Numbered from the stretch's first letter, positions 32,070 to 46,030 are shown. The stretch is 64,000 nucleotides of DNA from Diphasiastrum complanatum (GCA_029204225.1 CM055093.1:18005041-18069040), one strand, 5' to 3'. The notes: generated by a model not told the origin, from the sequence alone. Translations and numbers: made by a program.

Positions 32070-32412
32070 TTAATCAAGTTTCTTTCTCAGCTTGTCTGGT
32101 ATGTGCATATACATTGCGCATCCGAATGTCCAAACATGTGCTAGATTTGGCTTCGACTTCCACCATATCTCATGAGGAGTTTTATCCGATATTCGAGATT
32201 TCAAAATACGATTCTGAAGATAATTCGATGTAGCCACTACTTCTGCCCACAACTATTTTGGTGCTTTTGCATGAGCCATCATACACTTAGCAACTTTCAT
32301 AAGTGTACGATTTCTTCGTTCAGATATTCCATTGTGCTGAGGTGTGTATATTGTAGTCTTTGTATGCATAATACCTCGATTAGTACAATAAACTTTTGAT
32401 TTACGCTTATAG
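32070..32412 (-). pseudogene. Copia integrase fragment, minus strand
   Basis: Minus-strand reading gives TTIYTPQHNGISERRNRTLM (catalytic Glu region), AEVVATSNYLQNRILKSRI, TPHEIWWKSKPNLAHVWTFG and a final DKLRKKLD. A TAG (complement of 32253-32255) splits APK from LWAEVV where Gln is usual. The first catalytic Asp region is missing; the right edge at about 32412 is a breakpoint. Confidence 0.8.
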
Positions 32413-33430
32413 CCAAGTGATCGCGAAGCGAAGCAAAACGAAACACGAAGTGAAGTGAAGCAAAAGCATTCGCGAACGAAATCGGTTGGTCAAGAATTCA
32501 GATATGATTGTTGGTCATTGCCAGTTATATGATTCCTACAATCCTTCAGAGAGTAAATAGACATTGTTGATTTACGTTAACAAATTAATATAGCATTCAA
32601 CGAAATCAAACCAATGTGCGGAAGTGAATGAAACAGGTGAATCAGGCACACGAATAATATTAGACAAAAATTCATTCAAGATCATACAATGTATAAAATA
32701 ACATGTGCATAATAGCTGCAAGATTATCTATTGATCTTCTTGAATTTTAGCAACACTACATGACAGATCCACGCAATGCATTTTTTTTATTGCCATGCGT
32801 GGCAAAATTTGTCAAAAAATTTGCCACGCGTGGCAATATTAAAACACAATACTTAGAAAAATTTTGCTTTGGAAATTTGCCACAAGTGGCAGTGCCACAC
32901 ATGGCAAAATTAGTTTGTTCTAGTTTTTTTTTATCTATTATGAATAATATGTTAATAAACAACAACTTTATGACTAATTTAAAAGCAAATAAGATTTTTT
33001 TTTATATTTTGAATAAGTGTGGCTCACTAAAGTTTCGTTTCGTTTCATTTTTGTTTCGTTTCGTCTCATCTCGTTGCAGAGCTTGATTGATCTTGTTGTG
33101 AATTATTTCGCTTCATTTCGTTTCGTTTCGTGATCTGTATGCTTCCAGCATGAATCAATGTCAGAGCTCGTTTAAGTTTCGCTTCGATTCATTTCATTTC
33201 ATTTTCGTTTAGAATTCGTCTCGTTTCATTTGGTTGTGTTACAGAGCCTACTTAATCCAATACGAATTATTCTTGACCATAAATAATTTGAGTTTTGAGA
33301 AAGTTTCACGAATCGTTCGAGATTTTGTTTATCAGTTTGTCACCAAGGTTTTCTAGCTAGAATTTGCATTTTTTGAGTGCATTTTTTTCGCATCAAAGGA
33401 ATAATTTTCATTCTTATTATCTTATGAGGG
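32413..33430. repeat. Possible foldback region: (CGAAG)n and (TTTCG)n arms with inner palindromes
   Basis: CGAAG/CGAAA-rich sequence at 32419-32483 is approximately complementary to TTTCG-rich sequence at 33031-33135 (and again 33173-33235). Between them, 32790-32900 holds four variants of TTGCCAC-GTGGCAA, one a perfect 16-bp palindrome (TTGCCACGCGTGGCAA, 32821-32836). No ORF has a recognisable motif. It may be a foldback or MITE-type element. Confidence 0.4.
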
Positions 33431-34021
33431 AGAGAGCAACATCATCTATACTGCAAATGATGGTCAATGTGACATCAAAGGCATAGGCACAATTCCTATT
33501 TCTCTTTCAACAAATAGAAAAGCTAATTTTGAAAGTGTATTGTATATACTAAGAACTTGCTTAGTGTTTGACAAGGGGCTTGATGTTGAGTTCATTGGAG
33601 ATGCTTGTTTAATAAGTAAATGTGGAACCTTGATTGCTCAAGGAAGGAGGCATGGGAAGCTTTTCAAACTAGATGCATGTGTGATCTCTAAGCATGATGT
33701 ATGGCTAGGGAACAATTGACAAACCAAGAAGTTTGGCATAAGAAGTTGGGCCATCCCAACTTCAAATCTTTGGAGGTAATGGCAAAGAAAGGGCATGTTC
33801 TTGGTCTCCCTAAAAGCCTTGTTGCAAATAATACATTTTGTGAACATTGTGCCTTGTCCAAATCTCATAGACTTGCTTATTCTAGATATACTTCTAGATC
33901 TAAAGAAGTTTTTCAACTTGTGCATTCGGATCTTTATTCTTTTAGTACAACTAACAATGGTGGGGCAAGATGTATGCAACTTTCATTGATGACTTTATTA
34001 GGTCTACTTGGGTCTATCTTC
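33431..34021 (+). pseudogene. Copia protease end, pre-integrase and integrase start
   Basis: Fragments of the protease C-terminus (ANDGQCDIKGIGTIPISLST), HGKLFKLDACVIS, then from 33701 VWHKKLGHPNFKSLEVMAKK with CEHCALSKSHRLAY (HHCC zinc site) and FQLVHSDLYSFST (first integrase Asp). Frameshifts near 33555 and 33700 break it. It ends at the LTR at 34022, which inserted into the integrase core. Confidence 0.8.
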
Positions 34022-34311
34022 TAGAATATCAGTAACATCCATCTTTGATTATTCACAGTAAAGGGCCTACATGCCAAATGTTACTATTTAGAGAAATAGG
34101 CCTAATGTGCCTCATGCTATTTTATGAGTCATTATAGTGTGAAACTGGCTATTTGTGAAGTGGTTAGATGTGAGGGGATTCAACCTCCTATCTATCTCTC
34201 TCATGTTCACTCCTCTCATTGTATTGTGCTTTCTATAAAATACAGGCTATGATGTTCTCTCTCTCCTCTTCTCCTATGTGACTGCTTATGTGCATGCTCT
34301 GATTTGAAACA
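34022..34311 (+). repeat. Copia 5' LTR of the second family
   Basis: Starts around TAGAATATCAGTAAC and ends TTTGAAACA, followed by a PBS. It contains TATAAAATACAGG near 34236. It is the mirror partner of 31565-31841. Confidence 0.72.
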
Positions 34312-34324
34312 TGGTATTAGAGCA
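34312..34324 (+). other. Primer binding site, tRNA-iMet type
   Basis: TGGTATTAGAGCA directly after the LTR; one base from the Copia consensus. Confidence 0.82.
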
Positions 34325-35408
34325 GGGAATGGCTAACCCCTAAAGATCCGGGCATGCATTTCATTCTTAGGAGATTTTGATAGCATTTACTAGTTTGAAA
34401 AATTTTTAGAATGTAGGAGTTTTATGTTTTGTTAATAAGTAGAGATTTATTCTTTGATTTATGTTTCTATTTTGTAGAAAATAGAAATGATTATGCCCTT
34501 TGTGCAAAATGAAAATGAAATAAAAAGGAGAGAATCATTTTAATGTTTTCTTGGTTATGATTGTGAAGATTGCACAATGTGGATAGGGTAGTTTCTAAAA
34601 ACATGGAGTATGTTGATGTCCAAAGCCATTGTTATTGGTAGGAAAGCGAGCATCCGTATGGAAAAGAGAGAATGCTTATTGTTCTTGAGAGTTAGATGGC
34701 AAATTGTGATGTTCATTTCCTACTAGTGATGCTTCGCTCTTGTAACTTTGAATTAGTTCTGCCTCTAATGTTGTAGCAGTGCATGGATGTTGATCACTGT
34801 GGCTGGAGTGTTTGATATTGCATGCCATAACGTATTGCTGAGGAAGTTCCACTTTGTCATGAATTCATTCATGTTTCAATTCTTGCTGAAAAAAATATTG
34901 CTGCCGATGGCCGATGGAAGGCTGATAAGCGAGTGTAGGCCGTGTTGGTCTCTACTCTTTGGAAATGAGGTCTCTGCTACTGCTATCATCGCCCTCACTC
35001 TCTAAAGTTTAGAATCATATGTGAAATAGAATGATCATCTGATTAGGTGGTTTGTAGAGCAGGCAAGCCCACAATGCGAGCAATCTGCATTTTGGATGCA
35101 GAGGTCCGATTCAAGAATCATGGCCGAAGCAATGAACGGTTGTCAACAATTTTCTTTCAAGACATGAATCGCTGCTTATTTGTTATTGGCGGTGTCTGAA
35201 TTTTTGACAAAGAGATACGGCTCTCAAATTCCATTGAGAAATTAAGCTTTTTTACTCAATTTTTCTCGACAATTTTCAGAGATAGATTTTACTATCTAAA
35301 TAACTAGTATTCCTAGTCGAGGTGACGTCTTATGCCCTCTCCCTTAGTTATGCATAAATACTGATTATTTAGCTAGGTAAAATAACTAATCATATGCTAA
35401 GAGATACA
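34325..35408 (+). other. Copia leader
   Basis: About 1.1 kb between PBS and a gag start. No supportable ORF; AT-rich with a few short frames. Confidence 0.5.
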
Positions 35409-35564
35409 ATGTCCTTTGAAAAATTGAATGGAGAGAATATTCCGATATGGAAATTGAAAATACAGACTATCCTTGTGGAAAAGGATCTATGGCCAATTGT
35501 TATTGGAGAGATTGAACCCAGTGAAGGTGATATAGAACACCTCACATCAAATGATGGAGTATAG
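35409..35564 (+). pseudogene. Copia gag N-terminal fragment (51 codons)
   Basis: ATG at 35409 opens MSFEKLNGENIPIWKLKIQT, LVEKDLWPIVIGEIEPSEGD, typical of the start of Copia gag (the F-x-G-x-N-Y/I-x-x-W-K-x-x-M motif). A TAG at 35562-35564 ends it and the sequence then switches to a minus-strand leader. The gag belongs to the element whose LTR is at 34022-34311. Confidence 0.7.
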
Positions 35565-35565
35565 G

Positions 35566-36126
35566 TAAAGTTAGGATCCAACACTCTTAGAACGTGTGAA
35601 ATACACTAAGAAACCAAATTTGACTCAAATACAATGATATTGCATGAAACAAAATGGCTAAGATCTCAAAACAGTGCCTAGATCACATATAGATGAGATT
35701 GGCAAGCATACAACTGTGATTTTGGATCAACCAAGCAATCTCTTGACCAAACCAAATGTGTCCACCCAGGTCTAGGTGCCCTACCTAACCCTCTTCAAAA
35801 GCTTATAACTTTTGATTGGCTCAACCAAATGGAATGAAATTGATTGCAACAGAAACTAGACAAAAATAGCTTCAAAACAAGCTATCAAGCAAGATAAATG
35901 GATCAAACATGAGAGAGAACTTTCAAACTGAAATTGGATGTTCCTCACACGTGTCTGAGCACCTGATTCCGTACAGTACCAGGTCAGACCCAATCAATGT
36001 CCTTTTGATCTCTTTTGATCCAAGATTGAACAAGATAGCTAGGAAAATGGGCCTTGACAACTTCTAGCTCAAGATTGATGAAAAATTTTCACTTAGATGG
36101 ATCAAAATGCATGGTAACCTTAGGTA
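35566..36126 (-). other. Leader of a minus-strand Copia element
   Basis: Lies downstream (minus strand) of the PBS at 36127-36139 and is similar to 21721-21895. No ORF. The rest of the element is missing. Confidence 0.55.
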
Positions 36127-36139
36127 GGCTCTGATACCA
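36127..36139 (-). other. Primer binding site, minus strand
   Basis: Minus strand reads TGGTATCAGAGCC, a perfect match to the core iMet-type consensus. Confidence 0.9.
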
Positions 36140-36843
36140 TGTTGATTTTCACACGTGTGGACTATCCACTACATGTACTTGTGATCTCCTAAGGTGTGTA
36201 GATGCACCAAGATCAAGACTAGATTGAGATTCAAGATCAATCTTGTATCCTATGGCAAAAACACACTACTACATGCATTCAATCACTTTCAACTCTCACT
36301 CACACGTGTGGGAAGTATTCAAAAAATAATCTAAGTAAAAACAAGCTGCTCTCCTCAGGTAGAGAGAGAAAATGCATCAAGAGCTCTCGGGTAGAGAGAG
36401 AAAGCTAGAAATCCAATAACTCACAAAATCCATGAAATCACCAAATCAATTGATTTCAAAATGAGGAGTACAATGATACTAGTAGGTCCACGAGCTACCA
36501 CTATGCTTAACTATGATTGGACCACATTTTGTCACCTCTTGATCCTATTGGATCATTGATCTATGCACCTCTTAATTCTATTGGACTATATTCAAGCACA
36601 CCTCAATTTCCTATTGGACCTCTTGGAATTCATCAAACAAAAACTTTACACTTGTCTACACTCTAATTAGCAAGTGTTTAGCCTCTTACTCTATTTTGGC
36701 TCAATAGTGGCATTACAAGTGGAAATGCATAATTTGTCATCTATGCCGAATTTATTCCTATCAACATCCTACACCTAGATGCTTGATGTAAAAAACATAA
36801 GACCCCTATATCTTACATAGATAATCTTTTTCAATTCTTCACA
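36140..36843 (-). repeat. Copia 5' LTR, 704 bp, minus strand
   Basis: Bounded by TGTTGATT at 36140 and CACA at 36843. Same family as 3090-3773 and 5630-6146. CACACGTGTG palindromes lie at 36150-36159 (near the PBS) and 36301-36310. On its right it truncates a CACTA transposase. Confidence 0.8.
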
Positions 36844-37309
36844 CAAGGTACTTGTGGAGCATGACCTTCACCATCCTTTATCCAATATTCTTTTTTGGTG
36901 TTTGCTTCTTCTAGATCGTGCCTTGCAGCACTGGTATCTTTTTCACCAATCAAGTGTTTCCAAATAGATTCACCCACATTTTTAAATATGTGCATGGGAT
37001 CAAGTAGGTGATTAATCAAAATGTTATTCCAATATTCCAAACAATGAAATATAGATAATCTTTTCATACCATCGATTGACTTTGCTTGAGATTCCTCCCA
37101 TAGTATTTGCCAATCTTTCACAGACATCCTCTTTGGAGGCATCTCTCTCTCAACTCTTCCTCCAAAACCTCTTCTATGAGTGTCTCTGAATGGATGGCCT
37201 TCATGCAAGTATTTACAATGATTTTCATAAACCACTTTTTTGAGACTAAAAGAGTATCTTTCCACAAATATTGGCCCGCACAAAAAACAAGCATTTTTTC
37301 CAGCCGTAA

Positions 37310-37386
37310 CTGTCAAGAATTACTAGTTGTATGTAACTGTAAACAAACTCCTACGTACACAAGATAGACATTGTTTGAATGATTAC
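37310..37386 (-). other. Putative 77-bp intron in the CACTA transposase
   Basis: Minus strand begins GTAATC at 37386 and ends GACAG at 37310. Removing it joins GECS to VTAGKNACF in one frame. Confidence 0.65.
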
Positions 37387-38124
37387 CTGAGCATTCACCT
37401 AATCCTGGATAGTCATGCATTGTCTACATTACAATGGCATGTAGTGTAAACTCTCTCTCATGTAAGGGGCGCAAAATGTCATATGCTTTTATCCCCTTCC
37501 ACAAATCTTCCAACTCGTCAATAAGCGGTTCAAGATACACATCCATGTTCTTAACCTTGCGTTGGCTAGGAATTAGAAGTGCCAACATAATGTGTCTCTT
37601 TTGTGTATTCAACCAAGGAGGAATATTATAATTTACCAAGCAAACAGGCCAAATGGACGTAGTTGCTCGTACACCAAAGGGGTTCACACCATTTGTTGCA
37701 AGACCAAATCTCACATTTCTTGACTCATTGGCAAAGCTTGGATACTCTTTTTTGATGTGTTTCCATGCAGGTGAATATGAAGGTACCCTCATCATCCCAT
37801 CCGTAGAGGTATGGTGTGCATGCCAGTCCATAAGTTCTGCAAGAGATTTACAATGAAAGACACGTTGCAATTGTGGAATTACTGAAAAATGTCGTAAAAC
37901 TTTGCACGGAATGGTTGCCCCTTGCAAATCATCTCTATATCGAGGAGTATCACAAATGGGACATTTCTTGAGTAATTCATACCTTCCTCGATATAAAATA
38001 CAATCTTTTGGACATGCATGATATTGCTTGTAGTCCATCTCGATGTTAGACAACATCTTTTATGCCTCATCTCTTGTCTCAGGCATGACATTCCCTTCTA
38101 GGAGAATTTTGTTTTTCAATAGTC

Positions 38125-38227
38125 TGTACATGACAAAAGAAGTCATTGTAAAAAAAATATCACTCGATGTCCAAATTGTAAATTTTGTTTCAAAGCAAAA
38201 ATGACAAGTAGATGAAAAAAAATTTAC
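38125..38227 (-). other. Putative 103-bp intron in the CACTA transposase
   Basis: Minus strand begins GTAAAT at 38227 and ends TACAG at 38125. Removing it joins TTLFE to LLKNKI, giving the LL-K-D/N pattern usual in this family. Confidence 0.6.
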
Positions 38228-38700
38228 TCAAATAATGTTGTGAGGCTTTGGTCACTTCATCTATATTTGGCTTGAAGATTTAATAGAAGTAGAAAAGTCA
38301 CCAAACGAGACGTCTTTGCTCCAGGATACAATGTGGTCTTTGATTCTTCTCGCAATTTCTTTTCTTCTTTAGACAAAAGTGCCTCCTCATCTTGTTCATT
38401 GTGTCTAGCTACAATATTGTTCTCGTACATATCATCCAACATGTCTCCCATGACTTCAAATTCATCATTCATTGGAAGCTCATTTTCATCGTTTGCAAAG
38501 AAGTAGATCTAGATGAGCTAGATTCAGATGCATTAGTCTCTTGATTAATGTGCTCATCAATTTCCATCATCTCTTTTAAGCCTTGACGTAGATGACGAGG
38601 TAATTGCTTTATATGAGGACCATTGTATTGCATTCGTCGTCTACGTCGACCATTATGAGGATTATTGTCTCCAACACTAAATGAGGATGAAGAATCCTAT

Positions 38701-40841
<2,141 letters not shown>

Positions 40842-41035
40842 AATGGGAGAATGAAACATAACTACTTTTATAACCTACGGAGAAAACAAACACACCTCTA
40901 AGAATTCCTTGTGTGTCACTCAATTTATAAATTCTAATTATCATTTAGGTTACAAGTACAGGTAAATTGTACAGTTTGACGGTTCATTGTGACGATTCGA
41001 ATCTAGTCACTTCGTATTCCAAGTGTCGTTTCGTT

Positions 41036-41760
41036 TCAGGCATACTCCAGGTGATCTGCCACTCCTATACAGTTTTGGGTTGCCTGGAGCTGTTTTGTCA
41101 ATTCATCGATCTTCTCCAAGGCCTGCAAATACTCTTCATGTGCATCTAGCCCAAAGCAAGTAATCGTTTCAGCTGATAACTCCTTCAACTCAGCAAGTTC
41201 CTCCTCGACAAGTGCTTTGTCATTCTCGAGTGGAATCAGAAACTCAACCCAAAAAAATTTCAGCATCTGGTCTTGGAGAGACTGCAGCTTCAACGAACCT
41301 ATCTGAATTACTCCAAAGCTGCTGCATAACTGTAAGGCAGTTTCTGTCTTTATTTTCTTGAGGCCTTCGTCATGAAGCTTCGTCTACAAAGAAGTCTTTT
41401 CTGCCCTGATCTTATTGAGTTTGGTTGTCAACGAATCAAAATTTTTCTACAATTCTACAGATTTGGCCTGAAGTGCCTTATCGGTATCTTCTAATGACTG
41501 GGCTTCATCATTAGCTTTTTGGAGTAGTCTACCCAAAGAGCGATTTTGCTCATTCAGCTTCTAGTTGTCTGCCTCCAGAGATGAATTTTGCTCAGAAAAC
41601 AACTCTATGTTGCTGGCCATCTCGTCTATTTGCTGGAACAACTGCATCATATTGTCTTGTATGTGCAGGTCGAGAATGCATGGATCCTCCTCACAATGTC
41701 CTTGGCACCCAAGGAAAATTGGTGATACCTTTGCACAGGAACATAGATCATGCTACACAG
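41036..41760 (-). pseudogene. Gypsy 3' extra ORF, coiled-coil protein, minus strand
   Basis: Minus strand reads MMQLFQQIDEMASNIELF, NEQNRSLGRLLQKANDE, QSLEDTDKALQAKSVEL, KTKLNK-like heptads, then KLQSLQDQMLKFF and a last open part 41293-41036 (DKALVEEELAELKELSAE, ALEKIDELTKQLQATQN). It is strongly coiled-coil (Glu, Lys, Leu, Gln). Three TAG stops, at complements of 41384-41386, 41447-41449 and 41561-41563, fall where Gln fits the heptads. It resembles 4094-4835 and probably has the same origin. I base the coiled-coil call on composition only. Confidence 0.5.
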
Positions 41761-41913
41761 TAACACAGACAGAAAACACTCTCCACTGCAAGCCCACATA
41801 GCAACTGTATTTCTCACACAAAAAAACAACAACCACCAGACCATTTACAAATTGTAAACTGAAATCATGTAAACAATCCTAAAAATCTTATCAAATCAAT
41901 TCAATCAAAATAA

Positions 41914-41926
41914 GAGTGGTACCATA
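41914..41926 (-). other. Decayed primer binding site, minus strand
   Basis: Minus strand reads TATGGTACCACTC next to the LTR edge; a diverged form of TGGTATCAGAGC. Confidence 0.4.
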
Positions 41927-42587
41927 TGTGAAGAAAAATCAGATCATTAAGATCTAATTAAACTTTAAGATCTTTGATTACTTAAGATAACACATCTAGC
42001 ACCATTGACAATGTAGAAACCTAGTTCTAACAATGCATAGAAGCCTTAAACTCTAATAGATCTTGACAAAATCAGATATGAATGATAAAGTACTATTGAT
42101 GTTCGTACAAAATCAATAAGCTACTGTATTTCACACGTGTGAATCCAACAAACATCAAACAATTGTATTTTACACACAAAAATTCAAGATATCAATACTA
42201 TAGTGCACCAGTGAGTATAGAATCTCAAAGAGATCTCATGTATGAGCATGAATGAGAGTAGAGAGAGAGAATGTGTCTCTTCCCATGTGTGTACATCTAT
42301 TTATAACAAGTCCATGTCTTATTTTGAATTTGGTTTTCCTCCATGGAAACTTCTAGATCTCAAACCCTACTCAAAATGTAGACTAGATTCCATGAACCAA
42401 TATTCAAATTTGAATCTCCCAAACTCGACTTTCTACATTTTCCACACTTTCTAAAAGTGGTAATTTAAATGAACTTAGGCTAAAAATAACTTCATAAAGT
42501 TTATTACTAAGTATGAAATACATATTGGCCTAAATTGCCAATTAACCAAAACTAGATCTAGATCAAACTAGTTGACAATTTCTCACA
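41927..42587 (-). repeat. Copia LTR, 661 bp, minus strand, diverged relative of the 8141 LTR
   Basis: Edges TGTG (41927) and CACA (42587). Read on the minus strand it aligns over its whole length with 8141-8776, including TATA (minus-strand TATAAATA, 42298-42305) and CACACGTGTG (42132-42141), again about 160 bp apart. It sits between Gypsy coiled-coil ORF sequence and a Gypsy leader. No clean target duplication. Confidence 0.75.
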
Positions 42588-44421
42588 TGGATGGATGTTA
42601 GCTTGCATTTAAGCATCTTGTCTTGGCAAAGTTAAAAAAAATATTTTAGGATTAATTTGGGAGAGATTTTGCTTGATTTGTGTGGACTTTTTGCTTGAAA
42701 TCTTTTTTGATTGTTGAGCAAGAAAGGTCAGATAGATCACCATTCCTAAGATCCAGTTGGTTATGAAGAAATCAAGGAAACCACAAAAATCGATCATTTT
42801 CTACAATTTTGGTAACAAAAGAGATAAAATCTTCATCAAACACTGATAACTTTTGTGAAGTTTTTAGCACGTGTGAATTTCACCACACACCTTACAAGAT
42901 CTTACTGAAGTGCTGTGATTGCACAAGATTGATCAAAGAACAGTATGCTTGAAAAATCTAAGGCAAGAGCACAATGGCATACATCTGATGAAAAAATCTA
43001 ACCCTTCACTATGAGAAATGAATGTCAAAAATAATTCTTAGTGTTTAGTATGGAAAAAAAAAGGCTGCTCTTGGGTAGAGAGAGAAAATCAAGCATGAAT
43101 AACTCGGGTAGAGAGAGAAACTCATAAAACTACCTAGACATGTGTAGATCACTGAAACTATTTTGCATGTTGCATGCACTGATTGCATGTGGCTTGCATG
43201 CATACAATATGACTTTGCATGTTATCTAAACTACTGCATGTCATCAAAAAGGATATGTGCTCAATTCGCACTCCTTTTATGTACAACATGAAATTTAGTG
43301 AAAATCACATGGACATGGCCCCAAACTTGAGATAGGAAGGCAATATTTTAATAATCTTCACAACTTTATGTTTCTTTGCAACCAACCTTCGCCCACTTGC
43401 AGACAAGACCACCTTGATGCAGTGACGCGATAGTTTGAAGGGCGAAGGTACTTCCAGCCAAATTTCAGAACTAAAGACAAACCACCAAAAAAAGTAAAAA
43501 AAAATTCTAAAAATCAAAAAAATATTGAATACCATTCTTTGTCTGATCTACTATATATAGATCTAATCCATATCTATGTATAGCTAGGTTGGCAAAAGTT
43601 AATTTTAAAAATAGAAGGCTAAAGTGACTGTTCCACTAGTTGTTGGTAACCTTTTGTAGAAAGTTTATACCTTTTTGCAAGAATATCACTTCTTTGAGAG
43701 GAATCTTTGCGTGAACCTTCACCTGAGTCACAGTTAGTCCATCTTGTTATTTTTGGTAATCAATAAGTTGGTCGAACGTTAGTTCAAAGTAAGTTGTTAT
43801 ATTGAGTTATTCTTTTCAAAAAAGTGCTCTTTTTTGTAAAAATAATAGTATCACTCTTGAACCTTTGCCTAAACCTTCGTTGGTTGGTCTGAGATTTTTA
43901 AAACTAGTGATCCATCAATTTTGAGTTCGAAGAAGGTTAGTTATATCTAGATCTATCAAAAAGTTCATTTTAACCCTTGTCAAGCTGCAAAAAAAAACAT
44001 TGTTTGTCAAAAGAACCTTTGCCAGTTCTACCCTAGCACCATCTTTGTCAAATCTATCTATTGTCAAATAGACAAATGTGTGGTTTTTCATATTTGTCAA
44101 AAATAACCAGTTAAGTGGTTTTTTTACCCAAAATAGTATTGAAGGAACCTCGCCGAGTTAACCTTTGCCAATATTATTTTTGAGTTCTGATCTATTTGAT
44201 CAAGAATTTGTGAAAGATTCTGTTACAATTTGGTACTAAATTGGCAAAAATTTTATCTCTAGAGTGTCAATCGCTTGATTAAGATCTTGTTTTTCAAAAT
44301 CAAAATTTGATTGATATCAAGTGATAAAGTTTTTATAGGTTAGATCAAGGAGTAGGTGAAAAAATCTAGATCCAATCTCATTGTCCATTACCTATTTTTT
44401 GTCCTATAGTACTTCGTAAGA
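42588..44421 (+). other. Second Gypsy leader
   Basis: Begins GATGGATGTTAGCTTGCATT, matching 6923 onwards, and runs to the gag at 44422 with many small differences and extra segments (for example GGTAGAGAGAGAAA near 43070). No ORF with motifs. Confidence 0.65.
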
Positions 44422-45211
44422 ATGGCAGATTTAGATTTTAAACCTGAAGTGCAATTACCCCAATGTCCTATTGTTCGAAGAACTCCTTGTTTAGGATTGT
44501 CAAAGTATAACAGATTATCTAATCCAGTTAGAATCCTCAAAATCTTTTCTGAATCATGCAAAGTCTATGGTGAAGTTAATCCAAAAGATAAATTTAAATT
44601 ATTTCATGTCTTTAACTGGTGCTACTCAAGATTGGTTTTATAATCAAGACTTGACGGAACAATCTGATTGAGAAGTAGTTAAAGATGCCATGATTACGAG
44701 ATTTAAGCTCAAAAAATACTTGGAAGATCCTTTCCTACCCTTAAATAAAATTAAAATGGAAAAGAATAAGGGGGTGCGAGATTACATTGAGCGGATCAAA
44801 CATCTTAGATCCAAATGTGAACCAGACCTCATTAACAATGAAGCTATGATCATGTGGTTCTTAGCAAGTATACCAAAGAGGATCAAACGTGAACTCAAAT
44901 GTCAAGGAGATTACCTTTCATTACAATATGCAATGGATGATACAATATGCGAAGAGGATGTTGATTGCTATAATAAACCAAACATTGGAATGTTATTGTA
45001 TACAGCGGAGAAAACCACCACAACATCCACAACTATTTCATCAATGAACATTAATACAATACCCGAGTTGATGATGGACGAGTTCGAGAAACTTGGTCAA
45101 AAGCAGCAAATGCAGCTGGGAAATATGCAGCCTTAGTTTGATGCAAAGTTAAAAGTGTTGGAAGAGCATCAAGCTAAGTGCGACAAAGCAACTAATAAAA
45201 TGGCTAAAACT
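44422..45211 (+). pseudogene. Second Gypsy gag, 5' part
   Basis: ATG at 44422: MADLDFKPEV, IVRRTPCLGLSKYNRL, ILKIFSESCKVYGEVNPKDK, then a frameshift near 44605 into TGATQDWFYNQDLTE, TRFKLKKYLEDPF, GVRDYIERIKHLRSKCEPDL and MWFLASIPKRIKRELK. TAG at 45134-45136 replaces the Gln present in the first copy (SQFDEKI), while the first copy's TAG at 14789 is Gln here. An LTR cuts it at 45212 before the zinc knuckles. Confidence 0.82.
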
Positions 45212-46030
45212 TGTTGATATGTCACTTCTAACTTGTAGATCAAACATGTTGATCTCATGGTTAATGTTTACATTATGTTCCCACACATATGGAGCCTATT
45301 CTCACATGTGAATGGAAGCCAAAAGAGTACTTGTATATAGTGTTAAAAGTACAGTATTAAGGACCATAAATGGATCTTTTAATGATCCACAAGGTTTATT
45401 GTGTGCTTGTTAAACGATCTATCTTATACTAGTCATCAGAAAACAAGATCTAGTTTAGCAGCTTGATAGAAAAACAAGTACAGACAATCAGAGCATTGAT
45501 CATAAACTGAAATCCGACTTCACACGCGTGAAAATGAGGCTGTAGTATGGCCTGTAGACAGAATTTAAAGTGTGCCAAAGTTGAGTTTCATTGGATTCAA
45601 TCACTATCATCATACAATGAGAGAAAATTCGAGTTTTTCCTTGAGGCTCCAAACAGTTTCTATCTTCTCACTATGGAGAATGAAAATACATAGTAAAAGA
45701 CACTTCCTTTGCAAAAATAGGTGAAAATCCAGCATGTAATAAGGAAGTAGACTCAAATTTCTTGCCCTAATGTGAAAACCCTAGTCTAGATCCAAGAGTC
45801 ATGCTTGGTAGGTGCATGGTAGGTAGAAATCTCATCATAAATTATGGTCTAGATCCTACAAAGTAGGAACCACTACCAAATGGACACAACCATCCTCTTG
45901 AATCATGGTAACCTACATTAGGTGTGGATTGACAAGTGGCACTTTGGCCATTCAAGTGTCTAACAAAAAATATTGACAAAATATACAATATTGTACATGG
46001 CTAGATTTGCCAATGTAGGCAATTTTCACA
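45212..46030 (-). repeat. Copia 3' LTR, 819 bp, minus strand
   Basis: Edges TGTTGATATG at 45212 and CACA at 46030. A polypurine tract (minus GAGTAGGAG) and an RNase H end lie to the right. Contains CACACGCGTG at 45521-45530. Its first ~100 bp recur at 62414-62513. It interrupts the Gypsy gag at 45211. Confidence 0.72.

Larger units (their letters stand above)
36844..38500 (-). pseudogene. Tnp2-like CACTA transposase, 3'-truncated, minus strand
   Basis: Minus-strand exons: (1) 38500-38228 with TTLYPGAKTSRLVTFLLLLN; (2) 38124-37387 with LLKNKILLEGNVMPE, YKQYHACPKDCILYRG, CPICDTPRYRDD, FGLATNGVNPFG, WPVCLVNYNIPPWL, LALLIPSQRKVKNMDVYLEP, LIDELEDLWKGI and YPGLGECS; (3) 37309-36844 with TAGKNACFLCG, RRGFGGRVEREMPPKRMS, HLLDPMHIFKNVGES and GEKDTSAARHDL. 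These match the order of Transposase_21/Tnp2 proteins. The two gaps have GT-AG ends and restore the frame. Premature stops exist (near 38248, 38063 and after HAIVM near 37424). Upstream Arg-rich sequence (38500-38700) probably belongs to the N-terminus. Confidence 0.8.
36844..38700 (-). mobile_element. CACTA (En/Spm) transposon fragment, minus strand
   Basis: Contains a Tnp2-family transposase with two intron-like gaps. The C-terminal end is cut at 36844 by a Copia LTR. The 5' end of the element, with its CACTA terminus, was not found; sequence after about 38700 is unassigned. Confidence 0.75.

Noticed and set aside
32760-33086. 108-codon plus-strand ORF and its minus-strand shadow
   Set aside because: They overlap the TGCCAC palindromes, with both strands open and no motif.
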